Shown here one piece after another: positions 7,776 to 15,141 of a stretch of 19,735 nt of DNA (the first letter of the stretch is position 1; every line of letters begins with the position of its first letter). Origin of the DNA: JBKEAJ01 sp047974415 (GTDB lineage: Bacteria; Bacteroidota; Bacteroidia; Bacteroidales; Prolixibacteraceae). A model generated the notes under the pieces. It was not told the origin of the DNA, ran no database searches, and saw only the letters and a program-made list of their open reading frames with translations. The position numbers and the translations under genes were made by a program. Location of the stretch: NCBI GenBank assembly GCA_047974415.1, contig JBKECH010000067.1, forward strand, positions 1-19,735. Reading direction: 5' to 3'.

Positions 7776-8612
7776 CTAAGCCTTTTGTTGTATCTGTTTA
7801 TGATATGCTTCCAATGCCAAATGTTCTTCCTTGGAGTAGCCTCCTAATCGCGATAGTAGTTGATCAAAATTAATTGCATGCGCATCAAATTCAGGACCAT
7901 CAACGCAAGTAAATAGTGTTTTCCCTCCAACTGTCACCCGGCATGCTCCACACATCCCCGTGCCGTCTACCATAATAGAATTAAGACTTGCTTGTGTGGG
8001 GATATTATACCTTTTTGTCAGCAATGCGGTATATTTCATCATTATTCCAGGTCCTATTGCTATGCACTCGTTTATTTCCTCTTTCTTTATCACGGCCTCT
8101 GCTCCTTCAGTAACCAGTCCCTTTTTGCCGTAGCTACCATCATCGGTCATTATAACAAGCTCATCGGACCATTTCCTAATTTCATTTTCGAGAATGATTA
8201 AATTCTTGCTTCTTGCTGCCAATACAGACACAACTCTATTACCAGCTTCCTTAAACGCCTGCACAATAGGCAACAATGGAGCTACTCCAACACCTCCGCC
8301 ACATGCCAGAATGGTTCCTACTTTTTCTATGGGCGTGGCTTTGCCTAAAGGACCAACTAGGTCTAGGATGCTATCACCAACGTTCAGCTTTGACAGCTTC
8401 TGCGTGCTAACGCCCATAGTCTGCGACACTAAGGTTATTGTGCCCCTACTCCTATCTGATCCAGCGATGGTTAGGGGGATGCGCTCTCCTTTCTCATCTA
8501 CTCTAATTATAACAAAATTACCAGGCTTGCGACTTATTGCTACACGAGGTGCTTCAACTTCAAAACTAATGACCTTATCCGAAAAGTGAGACTTATCTAC
8601 AATCTTAAACAT
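7776..8612 (-). CDS. nfnA: NfnA-type small subunit (FAD/NAD, [2Fe-2S])
   Basis: Ferredoxin-NADP reductase-like protein. FAD is held by ERIPLTIAG (51-59, counted from the upstream TTG at 8636) and NAD by ACGGGVGVAPLLP (111-123). The C-terminal [2Fe-2S] site shows the unusual Nfn ligand set of one Asp and three Cys: D224, C229, C232 and C244 in VDGTGMCGAC...FTC, with the 5-3-12 spacing I recall for Thermotoga NfnA. I chose the ATG at 8612 (MFKIVDKSHFSDKVISFEVE). The longer frame begins at a TTG that overlaps the predicted -7 box at 8634-8641. It is the first gene of the minus-strand series and pairs with nfnB, 6 bases downstream. Generic names for this product are 'sulfide/dihydroorotate dehydrogenase-like FAD/NAD-binding protein'. 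Confidence 0.87.
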   Translation of the reverse strand: MFKIVDKSHFSDKVISFEVEAPRVAISRKPGNFVIIRVDEKGERIPLTIAGSDRSRGTITLVSQTMGVSTQKLSKLNVGDSILDLVGPLGKATPIEKVGTILACGGGVGVAPLLPIVQAFKEAGNRVVSVLAARSKNLIILENEIRKWSDELVIMTDDGSYGKKGLVTEGAEAVIKKEEINECIAIGPGIMMKYTALLTKRYNIPTQASLNSIMVDGTGMCGACRVTVGGKTLFTCVDGPEFDAHAINFDQLLSRLGGYSKEEHLALEAYHKQIQQKA

Positions 8613-8633
8613 ATGAATTAGCCTATTTTGCCC

Positions 8634-8641
8634 CAAATTTA
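8634..8641 (-). promoter_or_regulatory. Possible -7 box for nfnAB
   Basis: On the minus strand TAAATTTG matches TAnnTTTG exactly and lies 22 bases before the nfnA ATG, leaving a leader of about 15 bases. No TTG at the ideal -33 spacing is seen. It supports the ATG start over the TTG at 8636. Confidence 0.35.
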
Positions 8642-8703
8642 GGGCTTATTTTTCATACTGCCGATTTATTTGCAAGTTTATTGAATCCTTTTTATTATCT
8701 CTA

Positions 8704-8845
8704 CTCAACTTTCGCATAATTTAAACAATGCCCATTGCAGACACAAACTCCCAACATACAGAACGGCAAACCTTGATATTTAACTTTATAGTTCAGACCT
8801 CTGACTTCAGGCTTTTAATATTAGGTACATACATTAATTAATGCC
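8704..8845 (+). repeat. Degenerate intergenic repeat, copy B
   Basis: Plus-strand sequence starting CTCAACTTTCGCATAATTT aligns with the middle of copies A and C. CAGAACGGCAAACCTTGATA and GTTCAGACCTCTGACTTCAG then follow the order seen in copy C. It ends near CATTAATTAATG (8832-8843), a 12-bp perfect palindrome absent from copy C. It fills most of the 346-base gap between nfnA and pbpC. Apart from this repeat and the two promoter boxes nothing else was recognised there. Confidence 0.6.
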
Positions 8846-8925
8846 TGTACAATTATTATCTACAACTAAGCATTAATTTGGATGTTGCGTTCAGGACAAA
8901 AGACTCTTTTATAAATGAGAATGAC

Positions 8926-8933
8926 TAACTTTG
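8926..8933 (+). promoter_or_regulatory. Probable -7 box for pbpC
   Basis: TAACTTTG fits the Bacteroidota consensus TAnnTTTG and lies 25 bases before the pbpC ATG, giving a leader of about 19 bases. The -33 element is not obvious. Confidence 0.45.
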
Positions 8934-8958
8934 TAGGGTTCAATCGGTTTGTGAAATT

Positions 8959-11361
8959 ATGAATGTGTATATAGTGTATGCCATGAAGTTCATTCAATTA
9001 TCTGTAAGTAAGTTTAGGCAAGACTCTTGGCTTAGGTTGATTGTCTATGCTCTGCTTGCTTATCTTATTTTTTTGCTTGTTGTTCCTGTCGTAGAATTTA
9101 AAAAACCTTACACCACAATTGTTTGCTCCGAGGACGGTGAGATTATCGGAGCACGTATAGCCTCTGATATACAATGGCGTTTCCCTCCGAACGACAGTCT
9201 AGCAATGTCCGCCAAGCTCAAGACTTGCCTTGTCAACTACGAGGACAGATATTTTTATTATCATCCCGGGGTGAATGTTGTTGCCCTTGTTCGCGCATTG
9301 TATCTAAACATTCGCTATGGCAAGATTGTGAGTGGAGGTAGCACTATCACTATGCAAGTGGTTAGAATGGCAAGGGGCAATCCCGACAGGAATTATTATG
9401 AGAAGTTTATAGAACTGCTTTTAGCATTACGCTTGGAATGCTCGAAGAACAAGAACGAAATACTCGATATGTATCTTCTACATGCTCCTTTCGGGGGGAA
9501 TATTGTTGGTGCCGAAACTGCTGCTTGGCGATATTACGGCAAACACAGTAACTTTCTATCATGGGGCGAAGAGGCGACATTGGCAGTGCTCCCTAATGCT
9601 CCTGCACTGATATATCCAGGCAGGAATCAAGGCTCTTTAATGAACAAGAGGAATAACTTGTTGAAGCTGCTATACAGAAGAAATATCATAGACAGCACAA
9701 GCTACAAGCTTGCGTGCAAAGAGCCGATGCCTCAGACTAGCATTAAATTCCCAAACATTGCCCCTCATATTACGGAAAAACTCGCAAAAGAAAAACGTGG
9801 ATGTAGGACAGCAACAAGCATAAACAAGAAGCTGCAAGAGCAAGTAAACCAAATTGCCAAGAAACACAACAAAGCACTGTCCGAGAATCATATACACAAT
9901 ATGGGCGTTCTTGTTGTCGACCTTCTTAGTGGCGAAGTAAAAGCATATCTTGGCAATGCTCCACGCAAGGATCTAAAATACGAAAACAATGTGGACATGA
10001 TAAGTGCAAAAAGGAGCTCGGGTAGCATCTTAAAACCTTTTCTCTACGCCAAAGCAATGGAACAAGGAATGATAATGCCAAGATCTATTCTTGCCGATGT
10101 TCCCCTTCGTTTTGAGAATTTTGCACCTAGCAACTATGCACACTCCTTCGATGGAGCTGTCCCCGCCGAGGAGGTACTGTACCGCTCGCTCAACATACCA
10201 TTTATCAGCATACTACAAAAATACGGAGTTGAAAGATTCCTTGAGGACCTTCAGGGCTTGGGAATTAGCACCTTAGACAGAGGCGCAGACAATTACGGCT
10301 TGTCGTTAATTCTGGGAGGAGGGGAGGTTACGTTATGGGAAATATGCGGCGCTTACGCATCTTTGGCACGAGAATTAAACCTATATAACAATACTCGTCA
10401 ATATAGCAACAGTCTGTTCTTTATGCCCAAACTCATTCGCAATCCACTCAGAGACACAATACTAAGCAAGCAGGCAACACATATAGATGCAGGAGCGACT
10501 TGGTGCGCCTTCGATGCAATGAAAAAACTAACACGACCAAACAGCGAACAAGGCTGGAAGTTTATGGACAATAGCTACGAGGTGGCGTGGAAAACTGGTA
10601 CAAGTTTTGGATACAGAGATGCGTGGTCCGTCGGACTAACGTCCAAATATGTTGTAGGTGTGTGGGTTGGCAATAGCGACGGCGAAGGAAGACCTGGACT
10701 GACAGGTAGCTCCGCTGCAGCGCCCATACTCTTCGACATATTCAACATCCTCCCACACGGCCCTTGGTTTGACAAGCCAGTTATGGCACTAAGGACAGTA
10801 GGAGCATGTAGCAAAAGTGGACAGATGGCAGGAATTGACTGCGAGCAAAGTGTTGATACCGAAATACCAGCATGCGCCACAAACCTCCAATTATGTAAGT
10901 ATCACAAGACCTTACACCTGAGCAATGACGGTCAGTGGCAAGTAAATTCTGAATGCTACGACCCCAATAAAATTATAAGTGAAAAATGGTTTATACTTCC
11001 GCCAGTTATGGAGTGGTACTACCGCCAACATCACATGGACTATAAACTTGTTCCTCGAACTATGCCTGGATGTAGGCAGGGGAATTACTCCCCTCGTTTC
11101 AGCATCATATATCCCGAACCAAAAGCCGAAGTATATATTCCCGAGACTTTCAACCAGGTGGAATCTCAGGTAGTCTTAAAAGCAGCACACCAAGACAGCA
11201 AAGCAGAAATATTTTGGCATATCGACAACAAATTTGTAGGCACAACCATTGCCCCTCACGAACTTGCCATCACCCATGCAAGAGGCAAGCACAAGCTTAC
11301 CTTGGTGGATAGTCATGGAAACTCCCTAAGTCAGGAATTTACAATCGTCGGTAAGAAATGA
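8959..11361 (+). CDS. pbpC: Penicillin-binding protein 1C
   Basis: A bifunctional class A penicillin-binding protein of 800 residues that polymerises glycan strands and has a transpeptidase domain, anchored in the inner membrane by one helix (about 24-46). The glycosyltransferase (GT51) domain has the catalytic Glu in NYEDRYFYYHPG (E95) and GGSTITMQVVRM (126-137). The transpeptidase domain has SxxK at S356-K359, SxN at S410-N412 and KTGTS at 545-549, so all three motifs are intact. The C-terminal 90 residues (QVVLKAAHQD...) match the BiPBP_C domain that marks PBP1C. The usual alpha-2-macroglobulin partner gene is not adjacent. The ATG at 8959 is used; the ATG at 8983 would remove 8 residues without affecting the membrane helix. 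A transposable element begins 13 bases after the stop. Confidence 0.93.
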   Translation: MNVYIVYAMKFIQLSVSKFRQDSWLRLIVYALLAYLIFLLVVPVVEFKKPYTTIVCSEDGEIIGARIASDIQWRFPPNDSLAMSAKLKTCLVNYEDRYFYYHPGVNVVALVRALYLNIRYGKIVSGGSTITMQVVRMARGNPDRNYYEKFIELLLALRLECSKNKNEILDMYLLHAPFGGNIVGAETAAWRYYGKHSNFLSWGEEATLAVLPNAPALIYPGRNQGSLMNKRNNLLKLLYRRNIIDSTSYKLACKEPMPQTSIKFPNIAPHITEKLAKEKRGCRTATSINKKLQEQVNQIAKKHNKALSENHIHNMGVLVVDLLSGEVKAYLGNAPRKDLKYENNVDMISAKRSSGSILKPFLYAKAMEQGMIMPRSILADVPLRFENFAPSNYAHSFDGAVPAEEVLYRSLNIPFISILQKYGVERFLEDLQGLGISTLDRGADNYGLSLILGGGEVTLWEICGAYASLARELNLYNNTRQYSNSLFFMPKLIRNPLRDTILSKQATHIDAGATWCAFDAMKKLTRPNSEQGWKFMDNSYEVAWKTGTSFGYRDAWSVGLTSKYVVGVWVGNSDGEGRPGLTGSSAAAPILFDIFNILPHGPWFDKPVMALRTVGACSKSGQMAGIDCEQSVDTEIPACATNLQLCKYHKTLHLSNDGQWQVNSECYDPNKIISEKWFILPPVMEWYYRQHHMDYKLVPRTMPGCRQGNYSPRFSIIYPEPKAEVYIPETFNQVESQVVLKAAHQDSKAEIFWHIDNKFVGTTIAPHELAITHARGKHKLTLVDSHGNSLSQEFTIVGKK

Positions 11362-11374
11362 ACTTAATATTTTT

Positions 11375-11628
11375 GGCTCTATGTCGTTTGTGGTGGGTAG
11401 ACTTTAATGGAAAATAGAAAAAGTATTCGAATTGCAACACAAAAGAGCATTTTGGCGTAACGTTTCTTTAAACAGTTTTATCTTGGTAGAGGGTGTATCA
11501 AGCGCTTTCTTCGAAAAGTTTTGGCTTGATAGAGGGTGTATCAAGTGTTTTCTTCGAAAAATTTTGGCTTGGTAGGCCTAATGATTTTTTAGTTTCCAAA
11601 TCTCACCCACTCTATTTGACATAGAGCC
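11375..11628. mobile_element. MITE-like element with ISL3-type ends and 8-bp target duplication
   Basis: The element is 254 bp. The left end starts GGCTCTATGTC and the right end, read inward, starts GGCTCTATGTC too; over 24 bp the ends match at 18 positions, with GTGGGT conserved inside. Directly outside lie perfect 8-bp direct repeats, ATATTTTT at 11367-11374 and 11629-11636, as expected for target-site duplication. Ends beginning GGCTCT and 8-bp duplications are typical of the ISL3 family. There is no transposase gene, only a 43-bp tandem repeat, so it would need a transposase in trans. Family assignment is inference. It ends 25 bases before the symporter start. Confidence 0.8.
11482..11576 (+). 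repeat. 43-bp tandem repeat inside the MITE
   Basis: Two full units (11482-11524, 11525-11567) and a 9-base partial third differ at only four positions. In each unit CTTGRTA and TATCAAG enclose GAGGGTG, a 7-bp stem with a 7-base loop. Unit 1 has a G where unit 2 has A, which still allows a G-U pair. In unit 2, TTTTC-TTC-GAAAA can form a second stem. No reading frame is evident. Confidence 0.8.
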
Positions 11629-11653
11629 ATATTTTTTTCATATCTTTACGCTT

Positions 11654-13063
11654 ATGAGTAGAAAAAATAACAAAATACAGATACCATTTCATTGGCAAAT
11701 AATTGTCGGAATGCTTTTAGGAATAATTTGGTCTATTGCCTCTGTCATATTTGGATGGAGTGAATTTACTGCAAATTGGATATCGCCTTTTGGCACTATT
11801 TTCATCAATCTTCTAAAGCTTGTTGCAGTGCCTCTAGTTTTGTTTTGCATCATTTCGGGGATAGCAAGCATGGGCGATCCGAAGATGCTAGGAAAGCTGG
11901 GAATACAAACGCTCACAATGTATTTCTTTACTACATTATTGGCCGTAACGCTAGGGCTTGCACTTGTAAACATTATCTCGCCAGGAGAGAAAGTCAGCAA
12001 AGACACTCGTATTGACAATAGAATTAGATATGAATTATGGGCAGAATCTGAGAATGTAGAAATTCTCGGCAAACATCACTACTCATCCGACTCGACATAT
12101 GTTACGAATTTAGAACGAGTTTCGCAAGACACGCCAAAAGATGACCAATTCGTCGATGAAAAAATACAAATAGCAAGAACTACAGGAAGTGAAGGACCGC
12201 TACAAGCACTGGTTGATGTCGTCTCCGACAATATTTTTCTGTCCTTATCGGATAACAACAGCATGTTAAAAATAATTTTCTTTGCAATATTATTTGGCAT
12301 TTCGATGGTCTTTCTGCCCAAAGGCAAAGCCAAACCAATAATAAAAATATCAGAATCCCTTATGGAAATATTTCTGAAAATGATGGAGATAATAATGCGA
12401 GGAGCTCCTTTTTTTGTATTTGCCCTAATGGCCAGCATGATAACAAGCATGGCAAACGAAAGTTTGGCGAACATAGGTAGTATCTTCGAGGTGCTGAGCT
12501 GGTATGCACTCACTGTTATAATTGGTTTAGTTCTGATGGGCTTTGTGGTATACCCTATTCTTTTCAAAATATTTGTCAAGGATGTATCTTTCCTTAGTTT
12601 TTTAAAAGCCATAAATCCAGCACAGACCTTAGCCTTCACGACTTCCAGTAGTGCCGCAACACTTCCTGTAACCTTAGAATGTGTTGAGGAAAACTTGGGT
12701 GTAGACAACAAGATTTCAGCTTTTGTATTACCAATTGGAGCCACTGTCAACATGGACGGTACATGTCTGTACCAAGCCGTTGCAGTAATGTTTCTCGCTC
12801 AATTGCATATGATTGACCTATCCTTTGGGCAACAGATTACTATTGTCATTACAGCTACACTTGCATCAATAGGCTCTGCTGCTGTGCCAAGTGCTGGTAT
12901 AGTTATGCTTATATTAGTGCTGCAATCAGTAGGTCTAAACCCTGCGTGGATTGGTATAATACTACCTTTTGACAGAATATTGGACATGATGCGCACTTGT
13001 GTGAATGTTACTGGAGATGCTACCGTTTGTTCTATTATTTCGAGATCAAAAATTGACAATTAA
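11654..13063 (+). CDS. Glutamate/aspartate:cation symporter (DAACS family)
   Basis: A 469-residue inner-membrane transporter of the SDF/DAACS family. Landmarks: hairpin 1 with FTTSSSAATLPVT (328-340), NMDGT (366-370), and hairpin 2 with SIGSAAVPSAG (405-415). In the last helix D440, D444, R447, T448, N451 and D455 have the same spacing as Gly/Asp-transporter GltPh D390, D394, R397, T398, N401 and D405. The Asp that binds the amino group and the Arg that binds the side-chain carboxylate favour acidic amino acids over plain C4-dicarboxylates. A hydrophilic insert of roughly 75 residues (about 110-185) lies between early helices, longer than in GltPh. The MITE lies immediately upstream, so any promoter must lie in the 25 bases between or within the element. 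Confidence 0.88.
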   Translation: MSRKNNKIQIPFHWQIIVGMLLGIIWSIASVIFGWSEFTANWISPFGTIFINLLKLVAVPLVLFCIISGIASMGDPKMLGKLGIQTLTMYFFTTLLAVTLGLALVNIISPGEKVSKDTRIDNRIRYELWAESENVEILGKHHYSSDSTYVTNLERVSQDTPKDDQFVDEKIQIARTTGSEGPLQALVDVVSDNIFLSLSDNNSMLKIIFFAILFGISMVFLPKGKAKPIIKISESLMEIFLKMMEIIMRGAPFFVFALMASMITSMANESLANIGSIFEVLSWYALTVIIGLVLMGFVVYPILFKIFVKDVSFLSFLKAINPAQTLAFTTSSSAATLPVTLECVEENLGVDNKISAFVLPIGATVNMDGTCLYQAVAVMFLAQLHMIDLSFGQQITIVITATLASIGSAAVPSAGIVMLILVLQSVGLNPAWIGIILPFDRILDMMRTCVNVTGDATVCSIISRSKIDN

Positions 13064-13105
13064 TACTCTCATTAGTACGACAGTATGCCTACCATTGGAC
13101 TAATT

Positions 13106-13308
13106 AGAGCCCGTCTATAAAGTCCAATATCTGCGTTGTGCTTGCTTTGTGAATTAGTCATTTACAAGTAGAGACATCCAACATATATACGCCCAAGTTG
13201 GGCGTATATATGTTGGATATGCAGAGCAGAAAGTCTTGATATCTAGCTTTGTAGTTCAGACTCCAGACCTCAGGCTTTTAACATTATGGACAGACGCTAA
13301 TTTAACCC
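13106..13308 (+). repeat. Degenerate intergenic repeat, copy C
   Basis: The fullest copy. It begins AGAGCCCGTCTATAAAGT, passes through GAATTAGTCATTTAC (shared with copy A), then GTCTTGATATCTAGCTTTG and GTTCAGACTCCAGACCTCAG (shared with copy B). A 43-bp palindrome sits between these modules. It lies in the 294-base gap between the converging symporter and ruvC genes. The remainder of that gap shows nothing else. Confidence 0.6.
13176..13218. repeat. 43-bp near-perfect palindrome
   Basis: Left arm ATCCAACATATATACGCCCA plus A (13176-13196) is the exact reverse complement of 13198-13218, around a central G. It would form a 19-20 bp hairpin in RNA from either strand. It sits between convergent genes but lacks flanking T-runs, so a bidirectional intrinsic terminator is possible but not typical. 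Other copies of the surrounding repeat do not contain it. Confidence 0.9.
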
Positions 13309-13357
13309 GAAACATGCTTTAACGCTCCTGCTACATGCTCCAATGCATATACTGGAA

Positions 13358-13909
13358 TCAGCGGATTCTTTTTGGGTTTTTGTCGATGAAATCTTTCCAA
13401 CTCTTATATGATTTCTCCTTTAGAGGATTGCTTGCTTGCAGGAAGTGGCAATAGGCAACTGCCAGTGCATCAGTGGCATCTAGCTCTTTTCCTTTTTCCA
13501 TATTTTTAAATATCTGTCCTAAGAAGTAAGCTACTTGTTCTTTGCTTGCTCCGCCCATACCCGTTATTGCCATTTTGACTTTCAATGGAGCATACTCCTC
13601 GACGGGAATACCTTCTTTAAGAGCCGCAATCATTATTGCTCCTTGCGCACGTCCAAGTTTCAGCATAGACTGTACATTTTTCCCAAAGAACGGCGCTTCT
13701 ATAGCCATTTCATCTGGCATATATTGCTGCACAAGATACTCTGCACGAGCAAATAGGTGATTAAGCTTGTCGTAGTGTGTCTGAAAGCCCGAGGTCTTAA
13801 CAACCCCCATTTGCAACAGAGATACCTTGTTACCAGCACATTCAATAAGCGCATATCCCATCACATTTGTGCCAGGATCTATTCCCAATATTTTTTTGTA
13901 TTTTATCAT
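13358..13909 (-). CDS. ruvC: Holliday junction resolvase RuvC
   Basis: RuvC is the endonuclease that cuts Holliday junctions together with the RuvAB motor. The 183-residue protein has the RNase H-like fold with all four acidic catalytic residues in place: D11 in LGIDPGTNVMGYA, E71 in AIEAPFFGKN, and D144 and D147 in ELDATDALAVA, with spacing equal to E. coli D7, E66, D138, D141. The ATG overlaps the TGA of the upstream histidine kinase gene in an ATGA arrangement, indicating translational coupling. ruvA and ruvB are not in the window. Confidence 0.94.
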   Translation of the reverse strand: MIKYKKILGIDPGTNVMGYALIECAGNKVSLLQMGVVKTSGFQTHYDKLNHLFARAEYLVQQYMPDEMAIEAPFFGKNVQSMLKLGRAQGAIMIAALKEGIPVEEYAPLKVKMAITGMGGASKEQVAYFLGQIFKNMEKGKELDATDALAVAYCHFLQASNPLKEKSYKSWKDFIDKNPKRIR

Positions 13910-15123
13910 TTACGCTTAAAAAACCTTTTCAAGTTAATCTTATTGCTATGTATGTCAGCAATATCCTTACGCAAGGCAATACGGAATTTTGTCCCCTTGT
14001 TCACCTCCGACCACCTTACATACACCCGTCCTTTGTGGTATTCCTCTACAATACGTTTTACTAGCGACAAACCAAGCCCCCAGCCTCTTTTTTTTGTGGT
14101 GAAACCAGGCTTAAAAATAGTTTTCTGTTTAGAACGCGATATTCCTTTACCCGTATCGGAGATATCTATAATTATCTCATCGTCTCTTTCAAAAATGAAG
14201 AACGAGAGTTTCCCTTTGTTGTCCATCGCATCGATGGCATTTTTAGATATATTTTCTATTACCCAAGTAAACAAAGACGGATTGAGAGGTATAACAATAG
14301 CCTGGTTCTCGTCGTAAAGGATATCGTATATTACATTTGCAGATGTTCGAGTTTTAAGATAAGCAATGGTTGTGTTTAAGCAGTCTATTAAATCAGTCGG
14401 AAACAGCTCTGGCTCTGAGCCTATTTTCGAAAATCGCTCGGCAATTTTACTCAGTCGTTCGTAGTCCTTCTCCAGTTCGCCAACCAAGGTATATGGATTC
14501 TCGCCCATTTTTAGTAGTTCTGTTATTGCCATCAGCGACGATATTGGCGTCCCAAGCTGATGTGCTGTTTCTTTAGACATACCCACCCACACCTGGTTTT
14601 GTTCAGCTCTTCGCGACGAGCTAAATCCAAAATAAGACATAGCAATAAAAATACAAATAATGACAAGCTGAACAAAGGGAAATATCCTAAGATTTCGCAA
14701 CAAGTAGGATTCTCGATAGTAAAGAAATTGTGATTCGTTGTCGGACAGTACAATCTCGAAGGGCTGACTATACGTAGCCATCAACTCCAATTCCTGACTT
14801 AGTCTTTTGATTCTCGTATCTTTTGTATATGGTATATTCCTGTCCGACAGCACATTGCCATGCTGGTCGGTGATTATCATCGGAGTGGTGGTGTTGTCAT
14901 TAGTAATCCTTGAGAAGAAAGCAATATCTTCATGGTCGTCGGCTTTTAGGACCTTGTCCATTGCATCGTACCATAGCAAGACTTTCTTTTTCTCTTCGCT
15001 GGCAAGACGTTTTACTAGCCAGTTTGTATAGAGCAAGGAGCCAGCTCCAATTAGCAAGGCTAAAAAGACCAATGATAGTTTCCATCTTCTTTTTACAAAA
15101 TAAAAATTCACTTCTGAAAACAA
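13906..15123 (-). CDS. Membrane sensor histidine kinase (orphan)
   Basis: A 405-residue kinase with one helix near 14-33, a ~110-residue extracytoplasmic sensor part, a second helix near 148-168, then the kinase core. The phospho-accepting His is H188 in SKETAHQLGTP, the pattern usual in Bacteroidota. The ATPase domain shows the N box ENISKNAIDAMDNKG, G1 DISDTGKGI and G2 KRGWGLGLSLVKRI. No receiver domain or response regulator is present here. The start is non-ATG: a TAA directly precedes the TTG at 15123, and a GTG at 15111 is the only close alternative; no in-frame ATG precedes the first helix. It follows dxs by 18 bases and overlaps ruvC by 3 bases, so the signal it senses is not hinted at by context. 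Confidence 0.88.
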   Translation of the reverse strand: MFSEVNFYFVKRRWKLSLVFLALLIGAGSLLYTNWLVKRLASEEKKKVLLWYDAMDKVLKADDHEDIAFFSRITNDNTTTPMIITDQHGNVLSDRNIPYTKDTRIKRLSQELELMATYSQPFEIVLSDNESQFLYYRESYLLRNLRIFPFVQLVIICIFIAMSYFGFSSSRRAEQNQVWVGMSKETAHQLGTPISSLMAITELLKMGENPYTLVGELEKDYERLSKIAERFSKIGSEPELFPTDLIDCLNTTIAYLKTRTSANVIYDILYDENQAIVIPLNPSLFTWVIENISKNAIDAMDNKGKLSFFIFERDDEIIIDISDTGKGISRSKQKTIFKPGFTTKKRGWGLGLSLVKRIVEEYHKGRVYVRWSEVNKGTKFRIALRKDIADIHSNKINLKRFFKRK

Positions 15124-15141
15124 TTAAGTCCGCTCGACAAG

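Noticed and set aside
8194..8589. 131-codon plus-strand open frame opposite nfnA
   Set aside because: It lies wholly antisense to a clearly conserved gene and has low-complexity, Ser/Pro/Thr-rich content typical of a shadow frame.
11375..11628. Reading the inverted repeats around this gap as a simple bidirectional terminator
   Set aside because: The arms are about 200 bases apart and are bordered by an exact 8-bp direct duplication, which fits transposition far better.
12079..12753. 224-codon minus-strand open frame inside the symporter gene
   Set aside because: It is the reverse of conserved transmembrane and substrate-binding motifs; no family resemblance of its own.
13757..14317. 186-codon plus-strand open frame across ruvC and the kinase
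   Set aside because: It spans the antisense of two real genes and their overlap, with no recognisable domain.
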